A stretch of 64,000 nt of DNA from Citrobacter amalonaticus Y19. Its GTDB lineage: Bacteria > Pseudomonadota > Gammaproteobacteria > Enterobacterales > Enterobacteriaceae. The notes beneath the pieces were generated by a model. The model did not search any database and was not told the DNA's origin. It was given only the letters and a program-made list of their open reading frames with translations. Below are positions 9,521 to 17,645 of the stretch, piece by piece (positions within the stretch are counted from its first letter, which is position 1; each line of letters opens with the position of its first letter). The translations under genes and the position numbers were made by a program. The stretch lies in contig NZ_CP011132.1 in assembly GCF_000981805.1 (NCBI RefSeq), positions 4,836,001-4,900,000 of the forward strand, in the 5' to 3' direction.

Positions 9521-10048
9521 ATGGCCAGCAGAGGCGTAAATAAGGTTATTCTCGTGGGTAATCTGGGCCAGGACCCGGAAGTACGCTACATGCCGAATGG
9601 TGGCGCTGTCGCCAACATCACGCTGGCTACTTCCGAATCCTGGCGTGACAAGCAGACCGGCGAGATGAAAGAGCAGACGGAATGGCACCGCGTTGTGCTG
9701 TTCGGCAAACTGGCGGAAGTGGCCAGCGAATATCTGCGTAAAGGTTCTCAGGTCTACATTGAAGGTCAGCTGCGTACCCGCAAATGGACCGATCAGTCCG
9801 GCGTTGAAAAATACACCACGGAAGTGGTGGTGAACGTGGGCGGCACCATGCAAATGCTGGGTGGCCGTCAGGGTGGCGGCGCACCGGCTGGTGGTCAGCA
9901 GCAGCAGGGCAGTTGGGGTCAGCCTCAGCAGCCACAGGGCGGTAACCAGTTCAGCGGCGGCGCGCAGTCTCGCCCGCAGCAGCAGTCTGCACCGGCAGCG
10001 CCGTCCAATGAACCGCCGATGGATTTTGACGACGATATCCCGTTCTGA
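9521..10048 (+). CDS. ssb: single-stranded DNA-binding protein
   Basis: Homotetrameric ssDNA-binding protein for replication, recombination and repair. The OB fold spans residues 1-110, followed by a Gly/Gln-rich linker, and the acidic tip DFDDDIPF at residues 168-175 is the docking site for exonuclease I, RecO, PriA and other partners. The 175-residue length is normal. The ATG follows a CAGGAG ribosome site. Confidence 0.99.
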   Translation: MASRGVNKVILVGNLGQDPEVRYMPNGGAVANITLATSESWRDKQTGEMKEQTEWHRVVLFGKLAEVASEYLRKGSQVYIEGQLRTRKWTDQSGVEKYTTEVVVNVGGTMQMLGGRQGGGAPAGGQQQQGSWGQPQQPQGGNQFSGGAQSRPQQQSAPAAPSNEPPMDFDDDIPF

Positions 10049-10082
10049 TCCTCGTTGATTGCCTACTGATGTATTCAGTTAA

Positions 10083-10110
10083 AGAGCCCCGTCAATGCGG
10101 GGCTTTTTTT
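10083..10110 (+). terminator. ssb rho-independent terminator
   Basis: Stem AGCCCCG / CGGGGCT around TCAATG followed by a run of seven T, 34 bases after the ssb stop. Confidence 0.92.
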
Positions 10111-10214
10111 GTCAGTTTTTCTCTCGCCTTGTAAATAAAACAACATACTTTTCAATAAGATAATTAAATTTCCTGTGATCAAATCGTAGGTGGGATTATT
10201 GTAGCGCGGCGATT

Positions 10215-10219
10215 TTTTT
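10215..10219. repeat. probable 5-bp target duplication (left in window)
   Basis: TTTTT immediately before the TG that starts the prophage. The same five bases follow the terminal CA at 46267-46271. Five base pairs is the duplication made by Mu. The sequence is low-complexity (inside an eight-T run), so the match is suggestive only. Confidence 0.5.
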
Positions 10220-10298
10220 TGCACCAAAACGCGATAAATTTTGCACTGCCAGAAGGTGCCAAAAAGACACATTCTGCACAGTGCAAAAATGAACGCAA
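10220..10298. repeat. prophage right end with transposase-site repeats
   Basis: Starts with TG. Contains GCGATAAATTTTGCACTG (10231-10248) and an inverted relative CAGTGCAAAAATGAACGC (10279-10296). A third relative is inverted at the other prophage end (46228-46245). These repeated 18-base motifs are the likely transposase end-binding sites, equivalent to Mu R1/R2 and L1. Confidence 0.7.
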
Positions 10299-10305
10299 AG
10301 AGTGT

Positions 10306-10866
10306 TTAGTGATGCTCTTGCTGAGCCGGATAACGTTTGTAGAGAGTCGACAGGCCGACCCCATATTTGAGAGCTATATCACGATGTGAGCAGCCGGACT
10401 TAATTTCCCGTTCAAACGCATCCCAGTGCTCATCAGTATACTTAGGCTTACGTCCGCCAATCCTCCCCTTAGCGCGGGCAACCGCTAACCCTGCCAGAGT
10501 GCGTTCACTATTCAGATCAGACTCATATTGTGCCGCAGAGAGAATATTACGGAAGTTATAGCGCCCACTGGCAGTGCTCAGGTCAACGCCATCTGTAATA
10601 GAACGAATATTAACATTGCGTTCTGCGAGGCTCTGAAAGGTCAATAATGCGTGCAGTACATTGCGACCGATACGATCTAACTTCCAGATGACCAATTCGT
10701 CACCGGGTTCAAGCATCTCAACCACTTTCTTCAAGATTGGTCGATTCGTCTTACGGCCAGAAGCCTTTTCCTCAAAAATTAACTTACAGCCAGCAGCTCT
10801 GAGCGCCTGCATCTGAAGCTCGGTGTCCTGATGGTTACTTGATACTCGTGCATACCCAATAATCAT
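10306..10866 (-). CDS. serine DNA invertase (Gin/Pin/Hin family)
   Basis: Site-specific serine recombinase of 186 residues. N-terminal catalytic domain with the active serine in YARVSSNHQDTELQ (near residue 9-10), the arginine-rich catalytic segment IWKLDRIGRN near 60-70, and a C-terminal helix-turn-helix (HRDIALKYGVGLSTLYKRY, about 158-176). It lies at the prophage right end next to two crossover-like sites that bracket the fibre genes, so its substrate is inferred to be the 11533-13388 segment. Mu gin has the same place. A Fis-bound enhancer is expected for this family but was not located. Confidence 0.95.
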   Translation of the reverse strand: MIIGYARVSSNHQDTELQMQALRAAGCKLIFEEKASGRKTNRPILKKVVEMLEPGDELVIWKLDRIGRNVLHALLTFQSLAERNVNIRSITDGVDLSTASGRYNFRNILSAAQYESDLNSERTLAGLAVARAKGRIGGRKPKYTDEHWDAFEREIKSGCSHRDIALKYGVGLSTLYKRYPAQQEHH

Positions 10867-10927
10867 AAAGCGATCTCCTGCTCATCCTTCTGTTCGTCAG
10901 TAGAACCAGGTTATCAGAGTTTCACTT

Positions 10928-10956
10928 TTGACAAAGAGCTACGCGAGCATTACAAG
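10928..10956 (+). promoter_or_regulatory. possible sigma70 promoter for the 140-residue cargo gene
   Basis: TTGACA (10928-10933), a 17-base spacer and TACAAG (10951-10956), on the plus strand about 115 bases before the ATG at 11072. It suggests expression independent of the phage late operon, possibly in the lysogen. Confidence 0.45.
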
Positions 10957-11071
10957 CCAACACCATAAAAATTTATTTATATTCAAGGGGATTTCTAGAG
11001 CCTCATTACATACATAACCAAGGATTCGTGTAGATTAGCACCTTCCAGCAACAGATAATTGAAGGATTTTC

Positions 11072-11494
11072 ATGAACGACTTTACTAAAGAGCCAAAAAT
11101 CGAGTGTCTCGAAGACGGAACTCAAATTATTTATCACATGGGGCAAAAGATTACGATGAGCCCTGATGGAAAAGTCACAACCCAGCATAAGGCCGGTCAT
11201 GTGATAACGATGCAAAAGGATAACGTGGACATCAGCCTTAACTGGGATGCGATAAAGCACATTAATGTTCAGGATATCAATTTGATAAAATCAATAGACT
11301 CTAAGGTCGTTGAAGGTGGGACTGTAACAGAAATCACCTTTATAAATGATTCAAGATTCTTGTGTATCTATGATCAGCTAGGTCTACCAAAAGGCGCTAA
11401 ATCAGAAGGAAGTAATACCATTAAGATCTCAGCCGAAGGCGATGAATTGACAGTGGCAATGGCAGAGTCCAGCTCAACTACAACGCTGCATTAA
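11072..11494 (+). CDS. uncharacterised cargo protein, 140 residues
   Basis: I do not recognise this protein. It has no signal peptide or membrane segment. The N-terminal half has two tandem short beta-like units, HMGQKITMSPDGKVT and KAGHVITMQKDNVDI (about residues 22-52), reminiscent of beta-helix repeats in phage spike tips. It is AT-rich compared with the structural genes, lies on the opposite strand to them, has a GAAGGA ribosome site, its own promoter candidate and a hairpin after the stop. Position between invertase and invertible segment is where accessory genes sit in Mu-like phages, so a lysogen-expressed accessory function is possible. Confidence 0.75.
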   Translation: MNDFTKEPKIECLEDGTQIIYHMGQKITMSPDGKVTTQHKAGHVITMQKDNVDISLNWDAIKHINVQDINLIKSIDSKVVEGGTVTEITFINDSRFLCIYDQLGLPKGAKSEGSNTIKISAEGDELTVAMAESSSTTTLH

Positions 11495-11498
11495 CCCG

Positions 11499-11524
11499 AA
11501 TGGTCACCTATATAGGTGACCATT
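11499..11524 (+). terminator. 26-base perfect palindrome, likely terminator
   Basis: Every base from 11499 to 11524 is part of a perfect palindrome (half AATGGTCACCTA) followed by TTTTC. It begins five bases after the stop of the 140-residue gene and overlaps the first bases of the proximal crossover site, so it may both end that transcript and insulate the invertible segment. Confidence 0.7.
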
Positions 11525-11885
11525 TTCAAAGGTTGGTTTAAAAGAGGCTGCAAAACGAGACGTCGGCACCGGGGCGAATCAGATTCCGGATATGAACTCT
11601 TTTGCTTCGGGTTCTTCTGGCGCTGGGCAATGGTTCCGGCTTCCCAGTGGGGTGCTGGTTCAATGGGGCGTTATTGCCAATACCCTAACAACAGGGGGCT
11701 ATAACGTTACCTACCCAACGCCATTTAGTGAGTCACCTTCATTTTCACTTGCGGTAACTGCATCAACGCCGATTCTTGCCACCGCAGTTAATACGACCAC
11801 TACAGTGTTAAATGGTGTGAGCACATGGAATTTATCCGGTGCGAGACAGACAAACAGTGTGCTCTGGATTGCCATAGGAAAATAA
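11520..11885 (+). CDS. silent alternative tail-fibre tip (S' cassette)
   Basis: Open frame without its own start, containing the fibre-like stretch VGLKEAAKRDVGTGANQIPD and then a C-terminal domain (MNSFASGSSGAGQWFRLPSG onwards, 97 residues from the first ATG at 11592). It ends two bases before the U' gene. Inversion would place it in frame behind the stem of the active fibre: the joined reading is ...LLTYLGLKEAAKRDVG. It therefore encodes a second receptor-binding tip, unexpressed in the present orientation. The tip sequence differs completely from the active one. Confidence 0.85.
   Translation, partial: PFSKVGLKEAAKRDVGTGANQIPDMNSFASGSSGAGQWFRLPSGVLVQWGVIANTLTTGGYNVTYPTPFSESPSFSLAVTASTPILATAVNTTTTVLNGVSTWNLSGARQTNSVLWIAIGK
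11521..11546 (-). other. invertase crossover site, cargo-proximal
   Basis: 26-base site with centre TT at 11533-11534. On the minus strand it reads CTCTTTTAAACC-AA-CCTTTGAAAATG, resembling cix/gix/hix sites. It shares AAACCAA with the site at 13375-13400, in inverted orientation, which is the geometry required for inversion. Confidence 0.7.
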
Positions 11886-11886
11886 G

Positions 11887-12318
11887 ATGACAACTAAATA
11901 CTCCTTCTCTCCTTCACAATCTCTCTTTTATGCCAACGCACTAAAGGAAAGCGTCTACGACCCTGCAGGGATATGGCCAGAAGATGCATTTGAAGTTAGC
12001 GATAGCGTCATGATGGAATTCACCAGCGCGCCGCCAGTGGGTAAAAAATTAGGGGCGGCAGATGGCATGCCAGTCTGGATAGATGAGCCACCACCTTCAG
12101 CCGAGGAACTGAAGGAGACGGCAGAACAGAAAAAATCTGCATTGAAGAAAATTGCTGATTCCGAAATATCCTGGCGGCAGGATGCGGTTGATGCCGGGAT
12201 CGCGACGGAAGAAGAAACCGCCGCGCTGGGTGACTGGAAAAAATACCGGGTTCTGCTGATGCGCGTTGACACAGTAAAACCCGACTGGCCTACGCTTCCG
12301 GGGGAACAGGCCAGTTAA
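11887..12318 (+). CDS. tail-fibre assembly protein U' (silent orientation)
   Basis: 143 residues, tail-fibre assembly chaperone family (the C-terminal WRQDAVDAGIATEEETAALGDWKKYRVLLMRVD...PDWPTLP pattern, in pieces, is typical). It would partner the S' fibre tip after inversion. The N-terminal half differs from that of U, as expected for tip-specific chaperones. Its last 29 bases overlap the end of U on the other strand. It carries its own ATG right after S'. Confidence 0.88.
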   Translation: MTTKYSFSPSQSLFYANALKESVYDPAGIWPEDAFEVSDSVMMEFTSAPPVGKKLGAADGMPVWIDEPPPSAEELKETAEQKKSALKKIADSEISWRQDAVDAGIATEEETAALGDWKKYRVLLMRVDTVKPDWPTLPGEQAS

Positions 12319-12883
12319 TGTCCGGTGCGGTTGCTGTATCGGTTGCAGTAACCGCATCAATATAATCAAGCGTCGCATTGAGTTTATTTTTTTCTGCGTC
12401 ACTCAACGCTCGCCCTGCCTGCAATTTCAACTGAATGATACTGATAGACTGCATCGCAGAACTTATTAATTGTTGACGCTGTAGTTCCGCTTCGGCTTTA
12501 GCAGCGGCCTGCTGCGCCTCAGTATCTGTTACCCACTTTTTCCCGTCCCATTTATCAAATGCTGACACTGGCGCGGCAGTGGTGAATCCCTCTTTGACTG
12601 GCCCGATGTAATCCACGACTGACCCTTGTTTATTCTCAACCGAATAGACTGTATCCCCACGGTGATCTTCTTCCTGTCTCCAGTCAGTGCCGGTGAATAG
12701 GGAGACCTTTTCTGCAACTGTTTCACCCGGATCAATATCGGTGGAGTTACCTGGCATGCTCACGCCAACATTAATAAACTCATCTGACCAGCCAGTATAT
12801 TCCCCTGTTAATTCATCGTAATAAAAACAGCGAATATCACCGGCCTGTGTCGCCAGGCCATTTTCATCAAATACAGGTTTCAT
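12290..12883 (-). CDS. tail-fibre assembly protein U (active)
   Basis: 197-residue tail-fibre assembly chaperone that helps the fibre trimerise and attach. It has an N-terminal substrate-fitting half beginning MKPVFDENGLATQAGD and the FDKWDGKKWVTDTEAQQAAA linker typical of the family, with C-terminal PDINWPVPPEA. It follows the active fibre gene with a one-base overlap of stop and start. Confidence 0.88.
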   Translation of the reverse strand: MKPVFDENGLATQAGDIRCFYYDELTGEYTGWSDEFINVGVSMPGNSTDIDPGETVAEKVSLFTGTDWRQEEDHRGDTVYSVENKQGSVVDYIGPVKEGFTTAAPVSAFDKWDGKKWVTDTEAQQAAAKAEAELQRQQLISSAMQSISIIQLKLQAGRALSDAEKNKLNATLDYIDAVTATDTATAPDINWPVPPEA

Positions 12884-13770
12884 TATTTAGCCCTTACCAG
12901 AAAGTTAAATGCAATGTTACGTGAACGGTTTTCACTGGCAGTAGGAACCTGTCTGCTTACATCGAGCGTCATAGTTACAGGTCTTGTCGCCGATCCAATA
13001 ACAGAACCATTAGTTGGGGTTACTAAACTAGTGCCATTCGCAAATACACCAACACCCTGGCCAAGGACGGAGCAGGTGTCATTGTTTGTTGTCCCACCAA
13101 AACTACCTGTGATGTTTCTTATGGCATCACCTTGCGCAGACAACAGGGCTCGACCACTATCCACTCCCCTTCCGTCATCCCATGTGCGCAAAAACTCTCC
13201 CCTAGCCTCTGGAATAACTAAAGATGGGAAAACCAAAGCTAACTGTGGATATGTTGTTGCTGAAAATGATGCCCCATTAAATTTCATGAAAACCATATCA
13301 GCCCATTCAGGCATCACGGTGTTCGGCATGGCTGCCGAAGGCCAGAAAAACGGAATTCCTATGGGCGGTGCGCCTGCTCCCAAACCAAGGTATGTGAGAA
13401 GGTTTGCTATAGAGGACTGACCGATAACACTGCGTCCAATATCTGAAATATCAGTAAGCGCTGCAGCATTAGCGCCAGTAAAATAGGGCAACTTATTATT
13501 GGCACCGACCAGGCTGGCCAACGCACCTAAAGTGTCATTCTTTGCTGCAAAGAGTAGTTGAAGTGCGGCAAGCAATTGCCCGGCGCTTGAATCAGGTGCA
13601 TTACCCGCAGCAGCAAGCACAGCGATAAGCTCTTCCTGCGTATCACGAACCGCATCCTGCACATTGTTGAGATGTGCCGCAGTAACGATTGTCCCCAGCT
13701 CACCGGTCAGCGGATTGCCATCATGAAATGTGTTATCCGGTGTATCGACCGGAGGCATTAGCGAATGCAT
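12883..13770 (-). CDS. tail fibre protein S (active form)
   Basis: Receptor-binding fibre of 295 residues. The start at 13770 overlaps the stop of the gp48-like gene (TAATG). The constant stem, residues 1 to about 127, begins MHSLMPPVDTPDNTF and ends LLTYLGLG at the crossover site; the rest is the switchable tip, with a phage tail collar type end (SENRSRNIAFNFLVRAK). GC content is lower than in the baseplate genes. Host receptor cannot be told from sequence. Confidence 0.9.
   Translation of the reverse strand: MHSLMPPVDTPDNTFHDGNPLTGELGTIVTAAHLNNVQDAVRDTQEELIAVLAAAGNAPDSSAGQLLAALQLLFAAKNDTLGALASLVGANNKLPYFTGANAAALTDISDIGRSVIGQSSIANLLTYLGLGAGAPPIGIPFFWPSAAMPNTVMPEWADMVFMKFNGASFSATTYPQLALVFPSLVIPEARGEFLRTWDDGRGVDSGRALLSAQGDAIRNITGSFGGTTNNDTCSVLGQGVGVFANGTSLVTPTNGSVIGSATRPVTMTLDVSRQVPTASENRSRNIAFNFLVRAK
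13375..13400 (+). other. invertase crossover site inside the fibre gene
   Basis: TGCTCCCAAACC-AA-GGTATGTGAGAA, central AA at 13387-13388, closely like the cix consensus (AAACCAAGGT core). Paired with 11521-11546 in inverted orientation with the same central dinucleotide. Confidence 0.75.
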
Positions 13771-14342
13771 TATTCGTTCTCCTGATATGCAAAATAGCAA
13801 AAGGTATGGGCAGGTTTGAGGTCGCGAAAAACGTCCTCAATGACCGGATCGCCAAATGCCGTCAACCTTTCACCGGCAGCAGAACTGCCAGCACGGAAAT
13901 GGTAAACCTGTGTGCCCGAGTTCTGGACGTTCACACGCCACACCCAGATAATGTCTTCCACCCAGAGACGATCACCTGCCCGGTTCACGCCAGCCCGGAA
14001 TGGTTGTGGCTCGTCAATCGTGATGGAGTAACCCAGGCTTGCAGCCAGCTGGATGAAATAAGGGATACTGAGGCCACCCACCTCTGCCAGCTTTGCCAGT
14101 ACACGTTGCTGGCGCTGCTGGTAGGTCGCACCTTCTGGTGGAATAAGGGCAAGAACCCTTTCCCAGTCAGCGATAAGGCTGCGGGCGTAAAAGGGAGTAA
14201 TCCCTCCCTCAGCGAGGTCGGCACTGGTATCAAGGCCGCGAAACATAGCCGCCTCAGAACGCAGGGAAGCATCAAGAAATGGCTCCCCCGGACTGTAAGA
14301 GACTTGGGGTAAAAGCAGATTCAGGAGGTTGTAATAGCTCAT
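13770..14342 (-). CDS. baseplate/tail protein, Mu gp48-like (DUF2313)
   Basis: 190 residues of the YmfQ/DUF2313 family, a tail-tip protein at the baseplate-fibre junction. Recognised by the opening MSYYNLLNLLLPQVSYSPGE, the ADWERVLALIPP segment, the QRQQRVLAKLAEVGGLS segment and position between the J-like gene and the fibre. It overlaps the preceding gene by four bases. Confidence 0.88.
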   Translation of the reverse strand: MSYYNLLNLLLPQVSYSPGEPFLDASLRSEAAMFRGLDTSADLAEGGITPFYARSLIADWERVLALIPPEGATYQQRQQRVLAKLAEVGGLSIPYFIQLAASLGYSITIDEPQPFRAGVNRAGDRLWVEDIIWVWRVNVQNSGTQVYHFRAGSSAAGERLTAFGDPVIEDVFRDLKPAHTFCYFAYQENE

Positions 14343-15406
14343 AGCAGCTCAACCTCCACATTTCCCAGACGAAACCATTCAACCTGTTCTTCGTCAATCA
14401 CGGGCTGGATATTCGCGGCGGGTGTGACAATTTCATAATCCGAAATACCCGGAACAAGCGAAATCAGCGTACCCGCCTGGCTTCGGATAAATGCCACACC
14501 GGGCTCGCGCCTGGAGTCGTCATCCTGCAAAACGGAGGTAATGGCCGTGGTCGCATCGGCGAGGGTAATACCGTCCAGGGCCACCTTAACCAGTACGTTA
14601 AATGTGTGGATGGCTGGCATGATAACCTGCGTATTTTTGGCGGTGACCGGTCGAAGGTCATCGATATAGGCCTGCGTTCTGTCAATCACGTCCTGTGACG
14701 GTAAGCCGCCCGCAGAGGTGACAACCACATCCACCGTACCAAGCCCGCGCCGCAGGGGGTACACATATGCCGCTGAGACACCGCTAACCTCCAGCGCCCA
14801 GCGTTTGTAATCGTATTTATTGCCGCCTGCGGGCGGTCGACGGATAATTTCAAGCAGGCGGCTAAGCAGCTCGGCATCGCTTTCCTCATCGGTTCCACCA
14901 CTCATCACCCCCACGCTGACCGTACTGTCAAACCCGTCCGGTGTGGTGGTCAGGGTTGCGGTGGTGGTCGCTGTGGTATTCCCTGACGCACCAGCCAGGG
15001 ACGAAACCGCGTTGACGGTGGCGGTGCCGCCTGCACCGATGGTGATATCCTGCGTGGTTGTCCATGACACACTGTCACGTTTAAACACCAGCCCCGCAGC
15101 TGCCGTGGAGCCGGAATCACCGGTAAAAACGGCTGTCCCGGAGGCGCTGTTCGCGGCCTTTTTGGTCAGGCCACGCGTGCGGGCATGAAGATACAGATAT
15201 TCGGCGTCTGCCGTGTCGGGGAAAATCTGGCGGACAATCCAGCCCTGGTGCTGATACAGTCCTTCGGCCACGCTGGCCACTGAGGATGCCCGCACATACC
15301 AGTCGCTGTCCGGGCCCAGCTTTTCGTCGGACAACTGCAGGAGGTTTTTGATATCCCGCAGGAGGTCATCACGAATTTGTGCGGCAGTTTTGGTGATAAA
15401 TGGCAT
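14339..15406 (-). CDS. baseplate wedge protein, Mu gp47/P2 J-like
   Basis: 355 residues, Baseplate J-like family (PF04865). Family features: N-terminal TAAQIRDDLLRDIKNL, the QIFPDTADAEYLYLHARTRG segment, and the Gly-rich beta domain with EESDAELLSRLLEIIRRPP. Part of the contractile-tail baseplate wedge. Overlaps both neighbours by one to four bases, so translation is probably coupled. Confidence 0.93.
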   Translation of the reverse strand: MPFITKTAAQIRDDLLRDIKNLLQLSDEKLGPDSDWYVRASSVASVAEGLYQHQGWIVRQIFPDTADAEYLYLHARTRGLTKKAANSASGTAVFTGDSGSTAAAGLVFKRDSVSWTTTQDITIGAGGTATVNAVSSLAGASGNTTATTTATLTTTPDGFDSTVSVGVMSGGTDEESDAELLSRLLEIIRRPPAGGNKYDYKRWALEVSGVSAAYVYPLRRGLGTVDVVVTSAGGLPSQDVIDRTQAYIDDLRPVTAKNTQVIMPAIHTFNVLVKVALDGITLADATTAITSVLQDDDSRREPGVAFIRSQAGTLISLVPGISDYEIVTPAANIQPVIDEEQVEWFRLGNVEVELL

Positions 15407-15756
15407 CAGCTGACCTTAACCGGAAGTTTCCAGGTCTGCGGCGTTCCGCTCGCAGCCGTGACGGTAACCAGCAACAGCACCCAGCCTGACCGGTAATGCT
15501 CTGCGCTGATATCAATGGACGTGGCGCGACCATCATCAATGATGGGTTGCAGCGCCTGCTGTGCATACTGAACGGCCAGCTTTCTGACGCGCGAAACATC
15601 TTTCTCGCGCCGGAGTGTGTGCAACAGAGAACCCAGGGACGGGTCAGCCCACCATGAGCCAAGCGGCGTCATCAGCCGCAGATAAACAGCGTTAGCAAGG
15701 GTGTCGGTGGTTTCCCCGGAGTAATCACCGGTGGTCGGATCAATAAGCATTTCCAT
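15406..15756 (-). CDS. baseplate protein, Mu gp46/GpW-like
   Basis: 116 residues, gp46/GPW-gp25-like baseplate protein (MEMLIDPTTGDYSG..., PLGSWWADPSLGSLLHTLRRE). It is the first gene after the third late-promoter dyad (15794-15805) and so probably leads the baseplate-fibre transcript. Confidence 0.9.
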   Translation of the reverse strand: MEMLIDPTTGDYSGETTDTLANAVYLRLMTPLGSWWADPSLGSLLHTLRREKDVSRVRKLAVQYAQQALQPIIDDGRATSIDISAEHYRSGWVLLLVTVTAASGTPQTWKLPVKVS

Positions 15757-15787
15757 GCCGCTATACTGGCGGCACGGGAAGATAAAT

Positions 15788-15809
15788 TCGCGGTGAAGGG
15801 GTTCAGTGG
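15788..15809 (-). promoter_or_regulatory. late promoter activator site 3
   Basis: On the minus strand CCACTGAACCCCTTCACC, containing the dyad TGAA-CCCC-TTCA (15794-15805). A -10-like TATAGC follows the dyad after 28 bases. Identical dyads lie at 27699-27710 and 36083-36094. Likely the binding site of the Mor/C-type activator, placed like the Mu P promoter. Confidence 0.7.
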
Positions 15810-15847
15810 GATGGATACCCGGACGGGGAAAACAACGTTACCACAAA

Positions 15848-16435
15848 TTACATCGGCTGGTCAGGTTTCTCCGTGGTTCCCGCATCACCACCATGATGAT
15901 GAGTGTGGTTATCATAAATATCCCGCATTCCGGTCATCGTCGATTTGCCGTCAGAGATTTCATCACTGCCTTTTAACAGGGGTGTTTCAAACTTCGCCTG
16001 ATTCGTTGCCGTTATATCGAAATCAACCGTATTAACCTGGAATTTATTTTTCGCGTTCACAATAAATTCATCGCAGCTCACTTCGATAATTTTGCCGCGC
16101 TTTAAAATAATATGGCTGCCCTCATCGGTATAGATAGCCAGCTCACCGCTTTTGAGGTTCTTCAGCCGGTACTGTGCATGCTCGGTGGCAATCACGATAC
16201 TGTGACTTGTTTTGCCGTTAAGCGGCAGCATGATGGCTTTGGTGCCTTTAGGCGGGTTCGAGGTGAAGCCGTATTGCTGGAACATTTCCACATCCTGCAG
16301 GGTTTCGGTTGCCAGTGCCTTGCCCTGAACAGTCTGAATATCCCCACCGCTGTTAACGCGGATTAAAACGCCCCTGAAGGCCATTCTTATACGGTTTAAC
16401 GCCCCGTTAATACGGGCATCAATTCTGTTCCACAT
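15848..16435 (-). CDS. baseplate spike protein V, Mu gp45-like
   Basis: 195 residues, baseplate assembly protein V family, forming the central membrane-piercing spike. N-terminal OB-like domain, then a beta-helical region, and a histidine-rich tip NHTHHHG near residue 177 that in the family binds iron. The start overlaps the end of the hub gene. Confidence 0.9.
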   Translation of the reverse strand: MWNRIDARINGALNRIRMAFRGVLIRVNSGGDIQTVQGKALATETLQDVEMFQQYGFTSNPPKGTKAIMLPLNGKTSHSIVIATEHAQYRLKNLKSGELAIYTDEGSHIILKRGKIIEVSCDEFIVNAKNKFQVNTVDFDITATNQAKFETPLLKGSDEISDGKSTMTGMRDIYDNHTHHHGGDAGTTEKPDQPM

Positions 16436-17645
16436 CGATAATCTCCAGGTCTTTATTCACTTTGGCGCGGCGTTTGCGGGACTTACGTTTTTTCGGGTAA
16501 GCGTCCGGTATCCAGATGCCATCCTCTTTCAGGCGCAGTGTGGTGACGGTGTTATCCGGACGACCGCCGGAAAACTCACGCCCCATCAGGAAATAGATCG
16601 CATCAATGCTGTGCGGCTCACTGCGCACACGGATACGCTGGCCGGGCTCCCAGAGCTGGCCGCTCTCCATGCGGTGGCCTTTTACAATGGCGGTGAGGTC
16701 GTACCCGCTCAGGCGGGCGTCGGCTATAGCCTTGCGGGCGCGGTAGTCCACCTGCGCCTGATTGTCCGCATCACCGGCAACCATAATCTGGGGCCGGTAA
16801 TAAGGCACAGTACCGTCACGAACAACAGTGCGCAGCCCGTGAAACCCGTTCTCTGCCGAACCGGTGTTGTTAAATATTTCATCCAGATCGTCGCTGCCAT
16901 CGTCGTCTTCAGCGGCAGTCTCCGCACCGTCCACGTCAATTACTTCCAGTTGGCTGGACTTTTTCCCCTGGCCGTGCCCCTGTGCCAGTACCGTAAGCTC
17001 AGAGAAAGAGCCGGTAATGGATGACCGGTCACTCAGATCAAGCACGTTATTTCCGCGCCCGTCACGGTTGAGTATCAGCGTGGCAACCGGATCTTTTGTA
17101 TAGTCCGGGCCACCGATGACCAGCGTGCCATCCGGTTCAAACCATGGCCACAGCCCCCGCGCAGCAGCGGCACGCTCCAGCGTATCCCAGGCCCGTTCGC
17201 CGGGTTCAACACTGACCTTGTCATTACGTGTGGAGGACTCCGCTTCAAGGCGAATATTTGTTATGCCCAGCGGCCTGACGACCTGTGCGATCACCTCTTC
17301 TAGGCTGAGCTGTCGGGACGTGAAGACTGGCGAGGCGCAGTCAACCAGAATCGCCGCACCATCGCGCCCGGAGAGGGACAATGATACCTGCTGGCGGGAC
17401 ACGCGCCGCTGGATGGTATCCACGCGCCCGGACATGACCACATCGTTACCCACCCTGACCAGCACCGGTACGCCGCGCGTAATGGCAGACGGAAACACGC
17501 CATCAGGAAGGCCCAGCGTCACACTCCAGGCATCGGACGGCACCAGAAAATCAGAATCAATCTGGTATCGGCTCCAGGCGCTGTGGATTTTACCGTCGAT
17601 GACCAGACTCACGGTGTTCTGCGTATCCTTATCTTGAGTAGGCAT
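16419..17645 (-). CDS. baseplate hub protein P, Mu gp44-like
   Basis: 408 residues from the MPTQDKDTQ start at 17645 (three further upstream codons are open). Phage tail hub family (gp44/GPD-like) with VVMSGRVDTIQRR and FEPDGTLVIGGP signatures. It ends with a basic PKKRKSRKRRAKV stretch. Overlaps N at its start and V at its end. Confidence 0.88.
   Translation of the reverse strand: MPTQDKDTQNTVSLVIDGKIHSAWSRYQIDSDFLVPSDAWSVTLGLPDGVFPSAITRGVPVLVRVGNDVVMSGRVDTIQRRVSRQQVSLSLSGRDGAAILVDCASPVFTSRQLSLEEVIAQVVRPLGITNIRLEAESSTRNDKVSVEPGERAWDTLERAAAARGLWPWFEPDGTLVIGGPDYTKDPVATLILNRDGRGNNVLDLSDRSSITGSFSELTVLAQGHGQGKKSSQLEVIDVDGAETAAEDDDGSDDLDEIFNNTGSAENGFHGLRTVVRDGTVPYYRPQIMVAGDADNQAQVDYRARKAIADARLSGYDLTAIVKGHRMESGQLWEPGQRIRVRSEPHSIDAIYFLMGREFSGGRPDNTVTTLRLKEDGIWIPDAYPKKRKSRKRRAKVNKDLEIIDVEQN

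Larger units (their letters stand above)
11533..13388. mobile_element. invertible tail-fibre segment (G-loop analogue)
   Basis: About 1.86 kb carrying, tail to tail, the active fibre tip plus assembly gene U (-) and the silent tip S' plus assembly gene U' (+), bracketed by inverted crossover sites, with an invertase gene nearby. Swapping orientation keeps the fibre frame open. This is the arrangement of the Mu G segment and switches host range. Confidence 0.85.
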
